In this document: positions 6,127 to 6,576 of the stretch, in pieces
Layout of the letters: every line of letters begins with the position of its first letter
Position numbering within the stretch: position 1 is the first letter of the stretch
Source of the DNA: Polyangiaceae bacterium
Lineage (GTDB): Bacteria > Myxococcota_A > Polyangia > Polyangiales > Polyangiaceae
Reading direction: 5' to 3'
DNA length: 6,576 nt
Assembly (NCBI GenBank): GCA_025934595.1
Contig: JAICXU010000188.1
Span: 1-6,576 of the forward strand
Translations under genes and position numbers: made by a program
The notes under the pieces: model-generated
What the model was told of the DNA's origin: nothing
What the model saw: the letters and a program-made list of their open reading frames with translations, nothing else
Databases searched by the model: none

Positions 6127-6244
6127 CACGCGGCACGACAAAAATAGGCCTTTTCGAAGACGTCGACTGTCCCGGACGATTTCGAGGGTGTCCCGGCCAC
6201 CTCGCACATGTGACGCGCGCGGCTGGACGCCGGCGCGTCCGCGA
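6127..6244 (-). promoter_or_regulatory. Intergenic region with direct repeat and stem
   Basis: This 118-base region lies upstream of the small gene on the minus strand. It holds two exact copies of TGTCCCGG on the plus strand, at 6168-6175 and 6189-6196, spaced 21 bases start to start (about two helical turns), which is the form of a protein-binding site. A TATTTT that could be a -10 is read on the minus strand at about 6140-6145, but no good -35 precedes it. Near the right end lies a perfect 6-bp inverted repeat (6225-6240). Confidence 0.4.
6225..6240. repeat. GC-rich inverted repeat just after a stop codon
   Basis: GGACGC-CGGC-GCGTCC is a perfect 6-bp stem with a 4-base loop. It lies five bases past the stop of the membrane protein gene (TGA read in reverse at 6245-6247). 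The position fits a 3'-end stem or Rho-independent terminator, but no T-run follows on the minus strand, so at best it is a weak terminator or a stabilising hairpin. Confidence 0.5.
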
Positions 6245-6576
6245 TCACTCGCCCGATTTTCCGCCGAGCTCGACGGTGTGAATGGTGAGCGTCGTTCCCG
6301 ACGGCGCCGACGACGGTGAGGCCGATGCCGGTGTCTCCGCTTTCGCAACTACCGATGCTGACGCGACCGGCGTGGCCGCTTCGATTCGCGCGCGATGGAG
6401 ATAGAGCACCGCTCCCGCGACGACGCCGGCGAGGATCATGAGCGCGACGGAAATCACGATGTACGGGACGAGGCTCGGCTTCGTCTCTGGCGGCCCGCCT
6501 TGCGAGGGCATCGATCGCATCGGTGGTTGCGTGGGCGCCAGCGATTGTGCGCGCGCGATCTCTTCGGGTGGAAGCG
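6245..6576 (-). CDS. C-terminal part of a single-pass membrane protein, partial at right edge
   Basis: 109 residues are visible and the frame stays open to the right edge, so the N-terminus is outside the window. The visible part begins LPPEEIARAQSLAPTQPP, a Pro-rich linker. It continues through a second Pro/Gly/Gln-rich stretch to a membrane helix at visible residues about 37-59 (VPYIVISVALMILAGVVAGAVLYL), then HRAR and an Ala/Ser/Pro/Val-rich tail of about 45 residues ending in GGKSGE. The layout of soluble part, Pro-rich linker, one helix and short low-complexity tail is seen in many signalling proteins of this group (for example after Ser/Thr kinase or FHA domains), but the missing part decides. 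An ATG at 6518-6520 could start a 91-residue protein, but the same composition continues upstream of it without a break, so I treat it as internal. Orientation of the helix is unclear, since positive charge is present on both sides. Confidence 0.7.
   Translation of the reverse strand, partial: LPPEEIARAQSLAPTQPPMRSMPSQGGPPETKPSLVPYIVISVALMILAGVVAGAVLYLHRARIEAATPVASASVVAKAETPASASPSSAPSGTTLTIHTVELGGKSGE

Noticed and set aside
6097..6348. Upstream extension of the small unknown gene to 6348
   Set aside because: The extension is Arg/His-rich, overlaps the end of the membrane protein gene, and lacks the strand/helix pattern of the proposed protein.

Overview
The window is high-GC bacterial DNA with dense coding. 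It looks like a predatory or soil deltaproteobacterium of the Myxococcota, probably the Polyangia side. The pointers are several lipoproteins with long Gly/Ser/Asp-rich linkers after the lipid cysteine, cysteine-rich repeat modules, an AraC regulator with an arabinose-binding-type N-terminus, and a cyclic-nucleotide-binding/DUF1003 membrane protein. This assignment rests on style and composition, not on a database match.

Left part, all on the minus strand and read from right to left. A tail-anchored, charge-segregated protein of unknown function (4214-4873) is followed by a lipoprotein with three six-cysteine repeats (3485-4150). Next come an AraC-family regulator (2454-3446), a second lipoprotein with an acidic/Gly linker (1681-2340), and a large lipoprotein beta-propeller with seven Asp-box (BNR) motifs (1-1576) that runs off the left edge. 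The gaps are 63, 38, 113 and 104 bases. Three of these five products are predicted envelope lipoproteins and the regulator sits among them, so they may form a co-regulated envelope cluster. No shared operator was found.

Right part. A gene on the plus strand (4980-5828), divergent from the tail-anchored gene across a 106-base intergenic region, encodes a cyclic-nucleotide-binding domain fused to a two-helix DUF1003 membrane domain. Its 3' end overlaps by 11 bases the 3' end of a small minus-strand gene of unknown function (5818-6096). The two TAG stop codons lie in the two arms of one perfect inverted repeat. The far right edge holds the C-terminal part of a single-pass membrane protein (6245 to the edge, minus).

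No rRNA, tRNA, CRISPR array, insertion sequence or convincing intrinsic terminator was seen, and no stretch longer than about 120 bases is without a gene. I did not find a clearly new multi-gene system. The most distinctive items are the triplicated six-cysteine lipoprotein, the cNMP-DUF1003 sensor with its divergent tail-anchored neighbour, and the hairpin formed by the convergent stop codons.
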